In this document: one piece after another, positions 54,545 to 64,000 of the stretch | Numbering within the stretch: the first letter of the stretch is position 1 | Layout: every line of letters starts with the position of its first letter | From: Posidonia oceanica | Taxonomy: Eukaryota > Streptophyta > Magnoliopsida > Alismatales > Posidoniaceae | Assembly: GCA_037176725.1 (NCBI GenBank) | Contig: JAZBRS010000020.1 | Coordinates: 84,948,001-85,012,000, forward strand | Direction: 5' to 3' | Length of the DNA stretch: 64,000 bases | Made by a program: the position numbers and the translations under genes | Notes under the pieces: generated by a model | Told to the model about the DNA's origin: nothing | The model's input: only the letters and a program-made list of their open reading frames with translations | The model's database searches: none

Positions 54545-57159
54545 TGTTGACACCCCATTTTGACAGGCTGAATCGATGGATCTCTCTCTCTGGTGGCTTC
54601 TAAACCAACACCTAAAACCAAACCCAAAATTGCACCCCTTTTTTTTTCAAAACCAAACTCCAAATCCAACACCTAAACCAAACCCAAAATCACATCCATT
54701 TTTTAAACCAAAACCACTTCAAAACCCTCTCAAAACCTTTCTTCAACCTAGAAAACTATCCAAAAACTTTAGGAAAATCAACATTTCTTCAACCTAGAAA
54801 ACTACGCCAAAACCCTAGGAAAACCAACATTTCTTCAACCTAGAAAACTATCCAAAGACCCTAGAAAACCTAGGAAAAACAATCCTTCCAAAACCTTAGA
54901 AAAACCTAAACCAAAACTCTCTCAAAACCCTAAACCCTAAACCTTCCAAAAACCCTAGGAAATCCCATTTAAAATCCTAGAAAACCCTAGATCACATCCC
55001 TCTAAACCCTAGGAACATACTTGCACAAAACCCCCTCAAATTCAGGTCTTTATCCTCCCTATCTCTCCTGATTATCCTTTTCTCTCTCCTGATTATTCTT
55101 TTTCTCTCTCCTGATTATCCTTTTCTCTTTCTTCACTATTCTCCCCCTTTCTTCTTCTCATTTCTTTCCTAAACTCATCATCAGCCCCATTTAACACTTC
55201 TTAAAACAACTAAAGAGAAAAATCCAACCAGAAAAATAAATCAAATACCTAAAAATAATTCAAAAGAAAATCTAATTAAAAACGAATCAAAACAATCCAA
55301 AAATAGTTAAAACTAATTAAAAACAAACTAAAACAAACTAAAAAACTTAAAAACAATTCAAAACAATTAAAAAACAAATTTCAAGACTTAAAACAATTAA
55401 AAAACAAATTTCAAAACTTAAAGACAATTAAAACAAATCAAAACCCATTAAAAACAATTAAAGAAGCAAACACAAGAAAAACCACTCAAAACTCTTAAAA
55501 AACAATCTAAAAATCCAATCAAAACCCTTAAAACCATCAAAAGAAAATTAAAACAACTAACAAACTTAAAATAAAAAAGAACAAACTTAAATAATCAAAA
55601 CAATTAAAAAACTTTGAGAAAACAATTGAAAGGAAAACCTAAGCAATTAACAATTAAAAAAGAAAACAAACTTAAAATCAAATTAACAAACTCAAAAACA
55701 ATCAACAATTAAAATCAAATCAAAACTTAAAAACAATTAACAAACTTAAAATGGAAAAGAAAACTTAAAATCAATTAACAAACTTAAATCAAGAAGAAAA
55801 TTCAAACAATTAAAACAATCAAGAAAAAAAAAATTAAGAAAACTATTAATAATTAAAAAGAAAACCTAAAAATAATTACTCAAAACTCTAAAACAAACCC
55901 GACTTAAAAAAAATCAAAACCCAAATTCCTTTTCTTTCTTTTCTTTTTTCTTCTTTCTTCTTCTTTTTCCTCCTTCTTTCCTTCTCTATTTCTTTTCTCC
56001 TTTTTCCCCACTTCCACAAGCCCGGCCTATTCCTCTTTTTCTTCTTTTTTCTCTATTTTTTTTTCAGCTAGCCCAACTCCTCCTTCTTCCTCTTCTTCTT
56101 CTTCTTTCTTCCACCTCCTCTCACACCACAAAGGACAGCCCCTCCATATTTTTCAACTCCAGCTGACACCCATGCTCCCACGACCACCACTCCACCACCA
56201 TGCCACCTTACCCTGTGGCAAAGACCAGCCACTCCCAAGACCAAGGACCACTGCCATTGACAACACAGACCTACACACAAGAAAACCCAACTAGCAAAAA
56301 CCAAGAAAAAAGAGAAGGTGAAAAAAGAGAAAACACCACCAAACCAACCTCCTCTCCAGTCCCTCTTCCTCCTCTCCACTCTCTCTTTCTCCCCTCAACA
56401 GCCAACAAAACCCACCACAGCAAAACCCAAAAAAAACACACCAACAAGCAACCCACAGACAGCCAAGCAAACACCAACCCTCGAACCCAACCCACAGACC
56501 AGACCATCTCTCCAACACCTCCTCTCCCTCACCAAAACCATCAGACCTTCCTCCTCCTCCACTCTCTTCTTGGGCCGGCCAAAAAAACCCAACACCAACA
56601 GACCACCTTCCTCCTCCTCTCCTTCACTCCATCATCTCACCACAGCCAACACCATCAGCCCCCCACCACTCCAGGCCTTAGACCAGAACACCCAGAAGCC
56701 AGAGAGAGAGGAAGAAAACCAGAAGAAGAGAAGAAGAGGAGAGAGAAAAAGCCACAGAGCTTCCCCGAATTTCTGCAACCACCCCGGCATGCAAAAAAGC
56801 CAACCAAGCCCACCACTAGATCCGCCTCGTTCCCCTCTCCGTCCCCATATTTTTTTTTTTCAGATTTCGAGCTCCGTAGTGCCGCCAGAAGCTCACTGGA
56901 GTTGGCCTTCTTCTTCGGTGCCGGCCACCAGAGCAGCACGCCGCTCGCCTCCCCGCACCGCCACGCCACCCGCCAGCCCGTGCCACGCCGCCCGCCGGAC
57001 CCCCCCGCAAGCCAGCCGAGCTCCGCTGGCTCCTCCTCCGCCTCCTAGCCCGCACGCAGCATCTTCCCTGGCGACTGCACCACATGCTACTGTAGTTGCT
57101 ACAGTAGGTGCAATAAAATAAGGCCGTAAGTTTTGATTTTGTTTTATTTTTCGTTATCT

Positions 57160-58200
57160 TACAAACTTTACCACTACATTGCATTTCTACCTTATAGTTT
57201 CTTCTATTTGCTTTCTAGTCTAGCCACAGTTTATATCTCATTTAAATCTGAATAAAAACATTATGAAATTGCATGAAAAGTCTATGTTTTCCTTTATTTG
57301 CCTGTTAATCCTACTGCTGTATGAAAACTTATGTTTTCCTTTATTTTTAGCCCTGCATGTTATTTTTATTACATGTTAGTCCTCTGCAGTTACAGCTTTT
57401 TTTATTTTTCTTTAAGTTCCAGCCCAGTTATTTATTTTATTTGCATGTTGATCCTGCTTTAGTTCAATAATCTTTTCTGTTCTTTATTTTCCAGTCCAGT
57501 AGCTATTTTATTTTGCATCTAAGTCCTATGGTTGTTAAATGTCATTTAAATATCTGCTTTTACCTTATTGTATTGCTTTTTAGTCCTTCGGTTTATTTTA
57601 TTTTCAAGTCAGTCCTCTGTTCTATTGATTAATTCATTTAATTTCGTATTTCACCTTATTGTATTGCACTTTTATCCTGTTTTATTTTATTTTTGCACTT
57701 TGGTCCTCAGCGTGCATGTACAGCATCATTTATTTGCATTTTTTCCTTATATAATTGCATTTTAGCCTCTACATGATTTAAAATTGCATTTTAGTCCCCT
57801 GCATGTTTACAAAAATCATTTAACAGCATATTTTACCTTATAAAATTGCATTTTAGCCCCTGCATGATTTAAAATTGCATTTTAGTCCTCTACATGTTTA
57901 CAAAAATCATTTAACAGCATATTTTACCTTATAAAATTGCATTTTTGCCTCTACATGATTTAAAATTGCATATTAGTCCTCTGCATGTTTATAAAAATCA
58001 TTTAATTGCATCTTTATCATATAAAATTGTATTTCAGACCTTGCATTTTATTTTATTTGCATCCAGACCCTCAAGTTTTCAAAAACATTGCATATAGGCC
58101 CTTAACTTTTCAAAATCTTTGCATATAGGCCCCTAACTTTTCAAAAACATTGCATATAGGTCCTTAACCTTTCTGAAACATCACATTTAGGTTCTTTTCT
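57160..58200 (+). repeat. TTGCATTTTAGTCC-type repeats in the solo LTR
   Basis: Recurrent AAAATTGCATTTTAG(T/C)CC and TTGCATATAGG units, with blocks near 57770, 57845 and 57935 that are almost identical. Confidence 0.8.
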
Positions 58201-58489
58201 TGTATTTTTGCATGCATTGCACCCATGCATCACTGCACTTAGCATTTTTACAGACTTTTAAGCACATCTAGCTCCCATGTATGTGGGAGGACCTGTTTTG
58301 CACACCTCTAGGACCCCTTTTACACTTAGATCCCTTCTCTTCTCCTGGCCCTTGGGCCTTCTACCTTGAAGCCTGGATATCTTCTGATCGGACCGCCGGA
58401 TCATCACAACCAAGTTACCTGGACCTCCCTGGTGGAGTAGACTCCCATGCTGACCAAGTTCTCCCCTGATCAGGCCTCAGATCTCCAAG

Positions 58490-58816
58490 GTAAGTCCTTC
58501 TGAGCTCCTGCATAGCACCTTAGTTGCATATCATTTGCATTGCATGCATTGTTTTCGCTTCGCATTTTCCATGCATGTAGATTAGGACTTTCTCTTCTTC
58601 CCTATCCACTCTATTCCCTCTTTTCACGTACTCTTAGTGTCATTGGGTTGAGTTTTCCCTGGATTCACTGCTAATTGCGATCTTCTTTCCCCTTTTCCAC
58701 GATCCGATTGCACCGCGAGCTTTGGGCAGCGTGCAAGACACATCGTGGGACGGTTTAGTGGGAAACAGTCACAGAATAGTGGTGATCCCTCCACTTGTTT
58801 TCTTTCCCCTTTGTAG
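58490..58816 (+). other. Candidate intron in the solo LTR
   Basis: Donor AAGGTAAGT and acceptor TTTGTAG sit at the same positions and spacing (327 bases) as in the two Ogre LTRs, despite divergence of the surrounding sequence. Confidence 0.45.
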
Positions 58817-58904
58817 GTCTTCACACCTACATTGCGTGGTCCTTAAGTGGTGTTTGTCTTCACACTTACATCACTTGCCTCTTTACTTGTTTGATTCCTC
58901 CCCT

Positions 58905-59300
58905 TTGCGTGTTTTCGCATCGTTTTACGTGCCTGCATCTGTTATTGCTTGTTTTCGCACCGTTTTGCATGCCAGCATCTGTCATCGCCTGTTTTCGCAT
59001 CGTTTTACGTGCCTACATCTGTTTTTACTGGTTTTTGCACCATTTTGAGTACCCTGCTTTGTTTCTTGCATCGTTTCACGTGCCCTACTTTGTTTCTTGC
59101 ACCGTTTCGCGTGCCTGCTTTGCTTCTTGCACCGTTTTGCATGTCTGTTTTGTTCTTGCACCGTTTTACATGCTTGCTTTGTTTCTTGCACTGTTTTGCA
59201 TACCTGCTTTGTTTCTTGCACCGTTTTGCGTGTCTACTTTGTTTCCTGTACCGTTTTGCATGCTGACCTTCGTTTCTCGCACTGTTTTCCGTGTTTGACG
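58905..59300 (+). repeat. Tandem CACCGTTTTGC(A/G)TG repeats, solo LTR
   Basis: About a dozen degenerate units of roughly 30-45 bp around GCACCGTTTTGCATGCC or ATCGTTTTACGTGCC. It corresponds to the hairpin array of the Ogre LTR but with weaker GGCAC arms. Confidence 0.8.
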
Positions 59301-59825
59301 TTGTTTTCCTTTACATGTCGCCTGCATTGCCTGGTTTTACCGCTGTTTTGTTTTATCGTCTGCATTTGCATTAGGGCAGTGATGCTTACTGGTTAGAGTT
59401 CTCACGGACCAGGGTTCGCCCGTTTTGGAACATAGACAGTGTTGCTGAGTACTTAGATTGTACGTTTAATTCCATGCACGCATTTCATCACTTAGAGCAC
59501 ACCTATGAGCATCTAATTAGGTATTCATGGCACTTAGGCATTCAAAGTCTGCATTTCCCTGCGTATGTGAGCGTAAGCCTAGAAAGATCGATTCTCGGGT
59601 GTGTCGGGGGTGCCTAACACCTTCCCCGCACGTAACAGGAGTCCTTGTCCTTTCTCTTGGCCCGCAATGACCATATTGCCCTTATCCTAGGCATGAGTCA
59701 TATCATTTGCATTCATTTGCATCTCATTTCTTTTGCATTGCTTTGCATTGCATCTTTTGCTTGGTTTTGCGTGTTTATTCACACATGTCCCTGATTTTCC
59801 TTGTCTCCCGACTTAATAGACACGG

Positions 59826-59836
59826 TGGCGACTCTG
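59826..59836 (+). other. PBS-like relic inside the solo LTR
   Basis: TGGCGACTCTG preceded by AGACACGG, an almost exact start of an Ogre primer site, 165 bases before the LTR end. Confidence 0.55.
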
Positions 59837-60000
59837 AATTGTCTTATCTTCTTCTTTTCTCCCCTTTTTTTCCTTTTTTTAAGTGGTTTCGAGTTAAGTC
59901 TTCCTTCTCGGACACAGTCGCTAATAGTGAACCTGATTTCGATCGGTGCACGCGAGCTTTGGCATCGTGCATGGACGATCTGAACACTGGGATTACTACA

Positions 60001-60390
60001 AAGACGGTAGTCCCATTTGAGGTCATGGTCCCATCATCTAGGGTACAACTCGACGATGAGATAAATGTCGAGGATAAGAGGCAATTATTAAGTCTATAGT
60101 TGGATTTGCTTGATGAGAAGCGGTTGCAAGCGGCTAAGCATGCCCGCCTCTACTAAGAACGACTTGCAAGAGCATATAAGAAGAAAGTAATTGAACGTAA
60201 ATTCAATATTGGTGAATGGGTGCTTAAAGGAATCCTTCCTCATAAGCATGAGAAACTGAGACCGAATTGGGAAGGACCATACTTGGTGGTTGAAGCATAT
60301 CTGGGCAATGCCTATTGTTTGGCTAGAGAGGATGGCACTAGGCTTGAATATCCCTGGAATGCACTGCACCTCAAGAGGTACTACCCTTGA
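60001..60390 (+). pseudogene. Element 3 integrase, C-terminal part
   Basis: Resumes directly at VVPFEVMVPSSRV, the normal continuation of YGMET. It contains the family motifs ERLARAYKKKV, FNIGEWVLKGI and LRPNWEGPYLV and ends with HLKRYYP and TGA at 60388. TAG at 60097 and TAA at 60154 replace Gln codons. It has no chromodomain. Confidence 0.9.
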
Positions 60391-61144
60391 TATGTACATT
60401 GAGCCATTAGACTACCTGTACTTAAAGGCCTACTGCTGTTGAAGCTTAGGAATCATGCCTCATCCTCACCCCACAAACACTTCATGGGAGAAGGAAAGGA
60501 AATGGTTCAACACTGAGATAGAAGCGAAACCATAAGGGGCCCCCTCCCAGTTCATGAACAACAAGTCCACACACAATCCTCGAGTCAAACATGTTACCCT
60601 AGTACCAATTGGATAGGCGTCTAAGGCCAAAACCTAGAAGTGCAGAAAAGAGGGGAGTGTACCAAATAAAAGAGTGTCTCGGATCGACAAGGAACGAATA
60701 TCCATTGACCGAGCACTCAAAAGGGGTGAGACTACTTGCCAAAGTACCCAGAAAGAAAACAAAAAAGGGGTCAGAAAAGAAGGCAGCAAAGAAGCTGTCC
60801 ATGTGCAAGAAAAGAAAGAGAATGGAAAAGAAGGTAGTAAAGAAGCTGTCCAAGAGTCAAAACTGAAAAGCTGGGGAATACTAAGTGCAGTAGGAATCAA
60901 CCTTGAACTAGGAGGGGTTTAGGCTTCAAATCTTCAGCCGACATCTTAGGGTAGGACATGGACTTTCCTTCCACCTACATCCCGCACCGTACACATTAGA
61001 GGCAAGAGGCAGAGGCCTAGGTCTAGGGGCAGTTAGGTGCCAAAGCAAGCCCAAGGTATCTTCTGACTCTGAGATGCACAAGAGACCAAACTGTTAAGGT
61101 TTTCCAGCCATGAGGTCCCTAGTTTCCCAACTTCCTGGAGGATT

Positions 61145-61380
61145 CTTTGTCTCCCATAAAATAAAAAATCCAAAAAAACCATAAAATCAAAACTCCAAAA
61201 AAATGATAAAATCAAAAATCCAAAAAAAATGATAAAATCAAAAATCCAAAAAATGATAAAATCAAAAATCCAAAAAATGATAAAATAAAAAAATCTAAAA
61301 AAATGATAAAATCAAAAATCCAAAAAAATGATAAAACCAAAAATCTAAAAAACTGATAAAACCAAAAATCCAAAAATAGT
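61145..61380 (+). repeat. A-rich tandem repeats AAAATCAAAAATCCAAAAAATGATA, element 3
   Basis: About nine units of roughly 25 bp with small length changes in the A runs. Related to 41940-42130 of element 2. Confidence 0.9.
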
Positions 61381-61874
61381 GAGTAGGGTAAAATCTACCC
61401 AACCAACATCAACTCATGAAACTGATAACAAGTAAGGCCAATGATGCAAAAATTTAGGACATTTTACGACTCCGCGTCGTACTTGACCCCTCCTATTCAG
61501 GACGGTCACTTGGTATTCGCCTACGAGCTAAGACTGGGATCTCGAGAAGAGACAGTCCCTCGTCTGGCGTATCATCTTTAGACAACAAAGCTGAGGCCAA
61601 TACTTGTTATTCAAAACCTAAGTTTCCCTTAACTTCTCCATCGCATTAAGACTTCTTTTTTTCCATTCATAGCATTAGGTTTGCTTAAAGTATGCATTGT
61701 ATATAGGTTGTTACCAAGTGTTCTGTAACCATTTTGATTTCACAGTGTTAAGGATGTTTCTGAGTTTCTAGAAGTCACTTTGGACTAGGGGCAATAATAC
61801 CCTTAGATGGATTAACAAATTTGCTGAGGTGGTGTAGGAGAACAGTTCAGGGGCATTAAATGAGCAAATATCAG

Positions 61875-61892
61875 CGTCCAACGTTGGACGCA
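61875..61892. repeat. Perfect 18-bp palindrome GCGTCCAACGTTGGACGC
   Basis: Continuous palindrome with no loop. The half-site CGTCCAACG recurs near 63743-63755 and GTTGGACGC near 63801. Confidence 0.95.
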
Positions 61893-61929
61893 CTATCTGA
61901 AGCGTATAACGACCAACAGAGGAATATTG

Positions 61930-61949
61930 GACGCGTGATATCACGCGTC
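61930..61949. repeat. Perfect 20-bp palindrome GACGCGTGATATCACGCGTC
   Basis: Continuous palindrome 38 bases after the previous one and followed by the half-site GCGTC-TTACGTTATA, the motif family of the element 3 LTR. Confidence 0.95.
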
Positions 61950-62165
61950 TTACGTTATAAGCGCCAGGTTGAGCGTCTTACTTTTTAACTATGACTTAAA
62001 CTACAGAATTTGGACAAAGGGCCCTTGATCAAATATCAAAGCCACCAGGAGTATTTCTAAACTCAGAACAGTCCAAAGCACATGAACAAGGATGAAAAAT
62101 GAAAGATATATTTATTCCCTTGAAGAGATACATGGTTCCCAAAAATAAAAGATTACAATAATTGC

Positions 62166-63510
62166 CTATCTAATCGTCTTCTTTTTTTTCCTACGTAGCA
62201 CGCCCGTCGCTTCAACCCACTCCTCGGGTTTGGGCAGCAGCTTTGAATACCACCTCCAGTACGCATCCTCCCGTGGTAGGCAGCAAGTCGAGGGAATAGT
62301 TGACGGCCCACTTGAATCATCATGGCGGTCCAGAGACAACCAAAGAGCTTGAATGTAGTACACCATTACTACATCAGATGGAAGACTGCGCTCCCGAATC
62401 TGAATACAAGGAATAAAGCTCAGCCGAGGTGGCACCCCTTTCTTCTGCCCCACCATCTCAAAGCAGCGATGGGAGTTGTATACCACAAAATGGGTGGGCC
62501 CTATCAACTCCAACTCAACTGAAGAACCTCGCGCCTGGTGCTTATGATAAAGGGACGTGGAAGGCGCGAAGATGTCAATAGGGGTAGAGGACAAAGAGCA
62601 AACCCTTTCCTCGATCAAATCTATCTTCACAAGCCCAAGCCTTGGGAAATGGACCTGCAGCCACCTAAAAAGAAGGAAAGGAGAGCCTACAAAATCCCCT
62701 CCGGTGGAAACGCTGGTCAGACCGAGATATGTAGCAGCAAGAATGGCAACTGAAGGAGAACACCAGAAGTGCTCAGTAAGGCCTATCAAGAATTTAGTGT
62801 GATAGACATCCAAGGTGAAGTCCTTGGTGACAAATATGGTGAGGCCTCCAATCAATAGATGCAGACACACCAGCAGCTGATCCTGAGAGGCAGAGTCCTC
62901 AATCCACCGGAAGCTGAAGTACAGATGTGCTAAGTTAAGCCTGCGACCTCTAATTACTGGGAAGGTAGGCGGAATGGTGAAGATACAGTCTACGAATGTT
63001 TGCACATCTACTGTTCCGTATGGCAACGGGAAGTCAATATCTGGCCGGGCCGCTCCAATCTGAGTCACACCAAGTAGGCCATGAACATCCTCTACTAGGA
63101 TTGTCACCTTACAACCCCCAAAGAAAAAAGTGTGAGTCTCAGGACTCCAGAAGGCGCATAAGGTGTGAAGCAGAGGCCAGTCCAAGTTTGTGCCCAATAA
63201 ATCCAAAAGTCCATCAAAGCGTGTATGGGCCAAAACATACCACTTTTCCCGAGCCCAAAGCGCAAAGTCCTTCACCCAGGGAGAGTAGTAGGGGAAGTCA
63301 TTATCAAAGCAGGGTGTTTTGGTAAAATTGAGGATTTCCTGCAAAGAAATTCGAAAGCATGAGAAACAAAGGAGAGTGAAGGGACCAATGAAGAGGATCA
63401 TACTTCCCCGTTTTGATAAGGGAGATCATATGCGCTTCAATCTCTTCCAAAGGTTCTGCAACTCCCTTCTTGTTGTGCATAAAGATGTTGGGAATTGAAC
63501 TAGAAGCCAT
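62166..63510 (-). CDS. Antisense plant mobile domain (PMD) gene in element 3
   Basis: The frame from 63401 to 62166 is open for 411 codons. Residues 84-111 carry FWSPETHTF...VTILVEDVHGLLG, the signature of the plant mobile domain, the family of the Arabidopsis nuclear proteins MAIN and MAIL1. The end is basic (RRKKKKTIR), a possible nuclear signal. A probable start is the ATG at 63510 (MASSSIPNIF) in a neighbouring frame, with an intron from a GTATGA donor at 63403 to TTTCTTTGCAG ending 63339. The splice phase disagrees with the main frame by one base, so exon 1 may carry an indel or the splice site may differ. A TATA box lies about 100 bases upstream. It is opposite in direction to element 3. 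It lacks the stops that fill gag-pol, so it may be younger or selected. Confidence 0.75.
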
Positions 63511-63606
63511 GAAAGCAAAAGAGAAGGAAGAAAGAAGCACAAATCAAGAGGAAATTAGTAAGGAGGAAAGCGGCAAGTGTGCATGAAAATCCAAGGGGTG
63601 GCCAGG

Positions 63607-63614
63607 CTTTTATA
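63607..63614 (-). promoter_or_regulatory. TATA box of the antisense PMD gene
   Basis: TATAAAAG on the minus strand, about 97 bases before the ATG at 63510. The CACACGTGTG palindrome at 63640-63649, with an ACGT core, lies 26 bases further upstream and resembles a G-box-like site. Confidence 0.65.
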
Positions 63615-63649
63615 AGCACAAGAGGGCCGTCGGAAATCCCACACGTGTG

Positions 63650-64000
63650 CATTGAGAAAATTTCTTAGCATTCCGAAAGATTAGCCAATAACAGGAAAGG
63701 AAAAAAAGGATTCTGGGCTCGCTTCGTTGTACGCGAGCTAGAGCACGTCCAACGTTACCCGCGCCATTTGAGGTGTATAACGTTTAAGTCAGCTGCCTAG
63801 TGTTGGACGCAGAAATTGAAGTGGATAACGTTGGCCGCACTAGATGAGCCGTATAACGTTTTATCAGTGACTTAAGTTACTGAACTTGGCCGGATCACCC
63901 CCTAATCCGTGATTGAGTTGCATGAACCTGATTTACCCGTCCTAGAGGTTTAACTAAGTTGAAATACACGTGTGAGCGTTGGTTTCATATTTTTTTTGGA
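63650..64000. other. Non-coding end of the window with element 3 motif copies
   Basis: Contains several half-sites of the element 3 inverted-repeat family: CGTCCAACGTTACCCGCG (about 63747), GTGTATAACGTT (63774), TGTTGGACGC (63800), GGATAACGTTGGCCGC (63822) and GCCGTATAACGTT (63848). No coding region and no 3' LTR start is seen before 64000. Confidence 0.7.

Larger units (their letters stand above)
54545..60000 (+). repeat. Solo LTR related to the Ogre LTR (5.46 kb)
   Basis: Starts TGTTGACACCCC and ends GATTACTACA, with no internal region or second LTR, and is flanked by GAGAC/AAGAC. It shares the zone order of the Ogre LTR (A-rich start, CT-rich zone, TTGCAT repeats, candidate intron, CACCGTTTTGCATGCC-type array, U5-like box) but is clearly diverged, so it is a sister subfamily. 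The 849-base open frame at 56200-57048 is Pro/Ser/Gln-rich low complexity and not supported as a gene. Confidence 0.93.
60391..62165 (+). other. Element 3 tail between integrase and the antisense gene
   Basis: Non-coding. It holds GGCAGCAAAGAAGCTGTCC repeats (60740-60865), an A-rich ATCCAAAAAATGATAAA tandem repeat (61145-61380), a segment homologous to element 2 (61430-61620) and a cluster of perfect palindromes (61875-61949). Confidence 0.7.
43798..64000 (+). mobile_element. Element 3: Tat-type retrotransposon with full gag-pol, 3' end outside the window
   Basis: LTR 43798-45037, primer-site relic, leader, gag, two protease domains, G-patch, RT, two RNase H domains and integrase, then a non-coding tail with an antisense PMD-like gene. 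It inserted in the 3' LTR of element 2 (expected TSD GTTGC at 43793-43797). A solo LTR interrupts integrase at 54545-60000. Inverted repeats of one family (CGTTATACGC / GCGTCCAACG types) lie in the LTR, the leader and on both sides of the antisense gene. That argues that everything up to 64000 belongs to the same element. Confidence 0.88.

Noticed and set aside
54900..55020. CCCTAAACCCTAAACC telomere-like words
   Set aside because: Only two adjacent units inside a broader AAACCCTAGAAAACC-rich LTR start. Not an interstitial telomere; at most a telo-box-like motif.
56200..57121. Pro/Ser/Gln-rich ORFs of 267-282 codons in the solo LTR
   Set aside because: Low-complexity CA/CT-rich sequence, overlapping open frames, no conserved domain, and no intact counterpart in the Ogre LTRs.
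11150..60099. Stop-codon reassignment or programmed amber readthrough to explain the TAG codons
   Set aside because: Ambers fall at many different non-homologous places, are accompanied by frameshifts and lost catalytic residues, and TGA/TAA also occur at CGA/CAA positions. Decay by deamination explains them more simply, although the TAG shared by both elements right after the GATY motif in RT (17272 and 52201) deserves a check.
1..64000. Host genes, tRNA or rRNA genes
   Set aside because: None recognised on either strand. The tRNA-like matches are only the primer binding sites.

Overview
The window looks like intergenic DNA from a flowering plant with a large, repeat-rich genome. I find no host gene. 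Almost everything is nested LTR retrotransposons of the Ty3/gypsy Tat/Ogre group. The diagnostic features are a gypsy-order pol (protease, RT, RNase H, integrase), a second archaeal-type RNase H domain before integrase, a G-patch domain after protease, no chromodomain, 5-bp target duplications, a TGGCGA-type primer site and very long LTRs. I cannot name the species.

Layout. Element 1 (minus strand) runs from its 5' LTR (36501 down to 34927) through leader, gag, two successive protease domains and G-patch into RT, where it is cut at base 28 by the end of another LTR. Its gag is split by a complete Ogre-like element at 3697-31603 (27.9 kb, 6-kb LTRs, TSD GGTGT on both sides). That element carries gag, protease, G-patch, RT, two RNase H domains and integrase. 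It then has an extra ORF (21463-22665) of the retroelement-associated, plant-mobile-domain-like kind and large arrays of short inverted repeats (23.2-25.06 kb). Element 2 (plus strand, 36502-43797) has gag but no pol; its 5' LTR is cut by element 1 and its 3' LTR by element 3. Element 3 (plus strand, 43798 to beyond 64000) has a 1.24-kb LTR, gag, two protease domains, G-patch, RT, two RNase H domains and integrase. Integrase is interrupted by a 5.46-kb solo LTR related to the Ogre LTR (54545-60000, TSD GAGAC/AAGAC). Downstream is an antisense plant-mobile-domain gene with its own TATA box (63510-62166).

Relative ages follow from the nesting: element 2 is oldest, elements 1 and 3 inserted into it, and the Ogre-type LTR elements came last.

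Main observations. (1) Nearly all coding breaks are TAG codons where Gln or Trp is expected, in CAG or CTGG contexts, as expected from deamination at CHG-methylated sites. (2) Elements 1 and 3 carry two retropepsin-like domains in series. (3) Each family carries its own short inverted-repeat motif in many copies in non-coding DNA, and the two long elements each carry an accessory PMD-like ORF. I suggest, as inference only, that motif and protein may form an element-specific recognition or anti-silencing module. (4) Conserved splice-site pairs suggest an intron inside the Ogre LTR and a leader intron of about 1.2 kb in elements 1-3.
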